The notes under the pieces are model-generated. The model was not told the origin of the DNA, did no database searches, and saw nothing but the letters and a program-made list of their open reading frames with translations. From Phycisphaeraceae bacterium (GTDB lineage Bacteria; Planctomycetota; Phycisphaerae; Phycisphaerales; Phycisphaeraceae): a stretch of DNA of 6,568 bases. The translations under genes were made by a program, and so were the position numbers. The DNA lies in NCBI GenBank assembly GCA_028281215.1, contig JANQKH010000006.1, positions 1-6,568 of the forward strand, read 5' to 3'. The stretch's first letter is position 1, and each line of letters opens with the position of its first letter. This document shows positions 4,969-6,568 of this stretch, in pieces.

Positions 4969-6568
4969 TTACAACCTTTGCAACAACTGATCTGCGATAC
5001 GGAAGGCATTCGCTTGGATGGTCAAAGTTGGATTGGCGCCGCCGCTGGTGGGCATGAACGCACCATCTGTGACGTAGAGATTGTCGAACTGCCAGAGCCG
5101 GCAATCGGGGTTGAGCACTGAATCGTTGGCGTCGGTACCGAATCGCGCACCGCCGAGGATGTGATTGGCAATGCGAGCCCGCGCGTTTTCGGCCAGGTAG
5201 ATGCCGCCGAACTCGACAGACATATCCGACGCGCCGGGCACGCCGTTAAGTAATACCTGGCGGCATTGCTCAGCCAGCGTTTGCATCAGATGCACATCGT
5301 GACTGTGCCAGACCTTGTCGATATAGGCGACTTTGCGGTTCCATTTGTCGCGTATCGTAGGGTGCAGGTTGATGTGATTGGTCTTCAATGGAACTTGATT
5401 TGCCATAAAACTGACGGAAAGCCGGCGGCCAAAATCTTCTTCTAGAAACTTTTGGAGTTCCTCCCCGGTCTTATTCGTTTCGGTAACAAAGGCCTTCCAG
5501 ATCGTGTCCAGGTCCTGGCTGCCGTGGGTGCGCGCCAAGGAAATCGGAATCGCTTGGTCAGACGTGTTGTTATAGATCGCACCGCCGGCCCAAAGACCGT
5601 TGGCTTTGATGAAATCATCGCGGGCACAAAAATCAGTAGCCCAATCACTGTCCATCGAGATCGATTTGTCGAAACGACCCGGCACGCGCGTCTCCGCGCC
5701 GCCAAAACAATGTGTCAGAAAATACTTGCCCAGCAGGTCGTTGGTGTAGAGCCGTGAGCCGAACCCCATCGCGTCCTGTTCGCCCGACAGCATCAACAAT
5801 CGAACCGACTCAATTGCCGAGCACGCGACGACAATCAATTTCCCTTCGGCGAATGTCTCGCGTCCGCTCGGATCGCGGTAGTGAACCTGCGTGACATTCG
5901 ATCCATCGCTCGACAAGTGGGTTACGTTGCAGTTGCATTGAATCTTGAAGTTCGGCAGATCGCTAATTGGCGCAAGCAGTGCGACCCATGTATTGGACTT
6001 GAAACCCACCGGGTCGCCGTAACGATTGACATACCCAGTCTTCGGATCGCCAGCCTTGCGACCACTTGGTTCATGGTCTTGCGTAATGATCGCCAATGGC
6101 GTGCGGTAACGAGGCATGCCCAGCGCGTCCATCCCGGCAGCCACGAATTCACTAATTGTGTTCGGTTCGAGCGGTTGTTGGTAGTTATCGGCGCTAAATG
6201 GCTTCGCTTGGTTATTCGACGTGCCGTTGATGCCGACAAGCCGTTCGACTTTGACGTAATAGGGTTCTAGGTCGTCGTAACTAATCGGCCAATCTCTGGC
6301 TTCACGCTTCACATCATCGTTTGGGTCGTTGGCCAAGTCATTTCGATTATCGTTGTAGCTGGCTAAACGAAAATCATCTTCGCTGAATCGCAACGACACC
6401 GCGCCGTACAACCGCGTACCGCCGCCGACAACCTGAGCCGTGTAGCCTTCGATTGTCACTCTATCTTGCCCGTTTTTGTCGACGTAGACGTGCGGCTCAT
6501 CGTTGACGTCCGGTTCGACATGGCTTGAATAAAACGATTCCCCCTTGTTGGCTACACTGTCAATGGTG
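4969..6568 (-). CDS. GMC-family FAD-dependent oxidoreductase, 5' end outside the window
   Basis: The frame is open from the right edge to TAA at 4971-4969 (532 visible residues); a GTG at 6459 is internal, not the start. The missing N-terminus should hold the GxGxxG FAD-binding fold. Visible landmarks, numbered from the first visible codon, are VVGGGTRLYGAVSLRF (46-61, first GMC signature region), WPISYDDLEPYY (93-104), a degenerate second signature CSAIESVRLLMLSG (249-262) and the C-terminal substrate domain. H469 in NHILGGARFG and N512 in GGANPTLT match the catalytic His/Asn pair of the family; NLYVTDGAFMPTSGG is the FAD-contacting stretch. The pattern is closest to gluconate 2-dehydrogenase and pyranose 2-oxidase-like enzymes, which oxidise sugar hydroxyls. 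No companion cytochrome or small subunit is visible. Secretion cannot be judged without the N-terminus. It is the most upstream visible gene of the operon. The family is clear; the sugar substrate is inference. Confidence 0.93.
   Translation of the reverse strand, partial: TIDSVANKGESFYSSHVEPDVNDEPHVYVDKNGQDRVTIEGYTAQVVGGGTRLYGAVSLRFSEDDFRLASYNDNRNDLANDPNDDVKREARDWPISYDDLEPYYVKVERLVGINGTSNNQAKPFSADNYQQPLEPNTISEFVAAGMDALGMPRYRTPLAIITQDHEPSGRKAGDPKTGYVNRYGDPVGFKSNTWVALLAPISDLPNFKIQCNCNVTHLSSDGSNVTQVHYRDPSGRETFAEGKLIVVACSAIESVRLLMLSGEQDAMGFGSRLYTNDLLGKYFLTHCFGGAETRVPGRFDKSISMDSDWATDFCARDDFIKANGLWAGGAIYNNTSDQAIPISLARTHGSQDLDTIWKAFVTETNKTGEELQKFLEEDFGRRLSVSFMANQVPLKTNHINLHPTIRDKWNRKVAYIDKVWHSHDVHLMQTLAEQCRQVLLNGVPGASDMSVEFGGIYLAENARARIANHILGGARFGTDANDSVLNPDCRLWQFDNLYVTDGAFMPTSGGANPTLTIQANAFRIADQLLQRL
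4975..4979 (-). promoter_or_regulatory. Ribosome binding site inside the oxidoreductase 3' end
   Basis: AAAGG on the minus strand, 8 nt before ATG 4966, is formed by the last sense codons of the oxidoreductase gene. It fixes the start of the first cupin gene and implies translational coupling across the 2-nt gap. Confidence 0.6.

Noticed and set aside
4967..5104. 46-codon N-terminal extension of the first cupin gene
   Set aside because: It overlaps the conserved C-terminal end of the oxidoreductase in another frame, is rich in Arg and His, and ATG 4966 has its own ribosome site.
5881..6270. Plus-strand frame of 129 codons opposite the oxidoreductase
   Set aside because: Antisense to recognisable GMC sequence, with no independent support.

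Overview
The window looks bacterial: compact genes, Shine-Dalgarno sites, a toxin-antitoxin pair and a tyrosine recombinase remnant. By impression of codon style and gene content I would guess a planctomycete (Pirellulales-like). No marker gene supports this, so treat it as tentative.

The left third (about 1-2507) reads as an accessory region. It holds, in order: the 5' part of an unrecognised minus-strand gene that runs off the left edge; a truncated minus-strand tyrosine recombinase that keeps only the C-terminal catalytic half; a plus-strand parDE pair; and an orphan minus-strand gene of about 317 codons. The parD antitoxin is intact and has a short tandem repeat just upstream that could be its operator. 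The parE toxin overlaps parD by the classical ATGA arrangement but carries an in-frame amber codon at position 56, so the toxin is probably dead.

The right two thirds (2568-6568) is a tight minus-strand operon. Transcription runs from right to left: a GMC-family FAD oxidoreductase (5' end outside the window), a cupin protein of 379 residues starting 2 nt after it, and a second cupin protein of 413 residues starting 17 nt after that. The two cupin proteins are diverged full-length paralogues. They share a long N-terminal region that I cannot assign to any known domain, and a C-terminal cupin with complete metal-binding motifs. The oxidoreductase resembles the gluconate 2-dehydrogenase / pyranose 2-oxidase-like branch of the GMC family and keeps the His/Asn catalytic pair. 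The likeliest reading is an oxidation step on a sugar or similar polyol, followed by one or two metal-dependent cupin steps on the product. The substrate cannot be read from the sequence. This three-gene set is the best candidate here for an undescribed system.

The 60-nt gap at 2508-2567 separates the operon from the accessory genes and contains a near-perfect inverted repeat. No rRNA, tRNA, CRISPR array or complete insertion sequence was seen, and no stretch longer than 300 bases lacks a gene.
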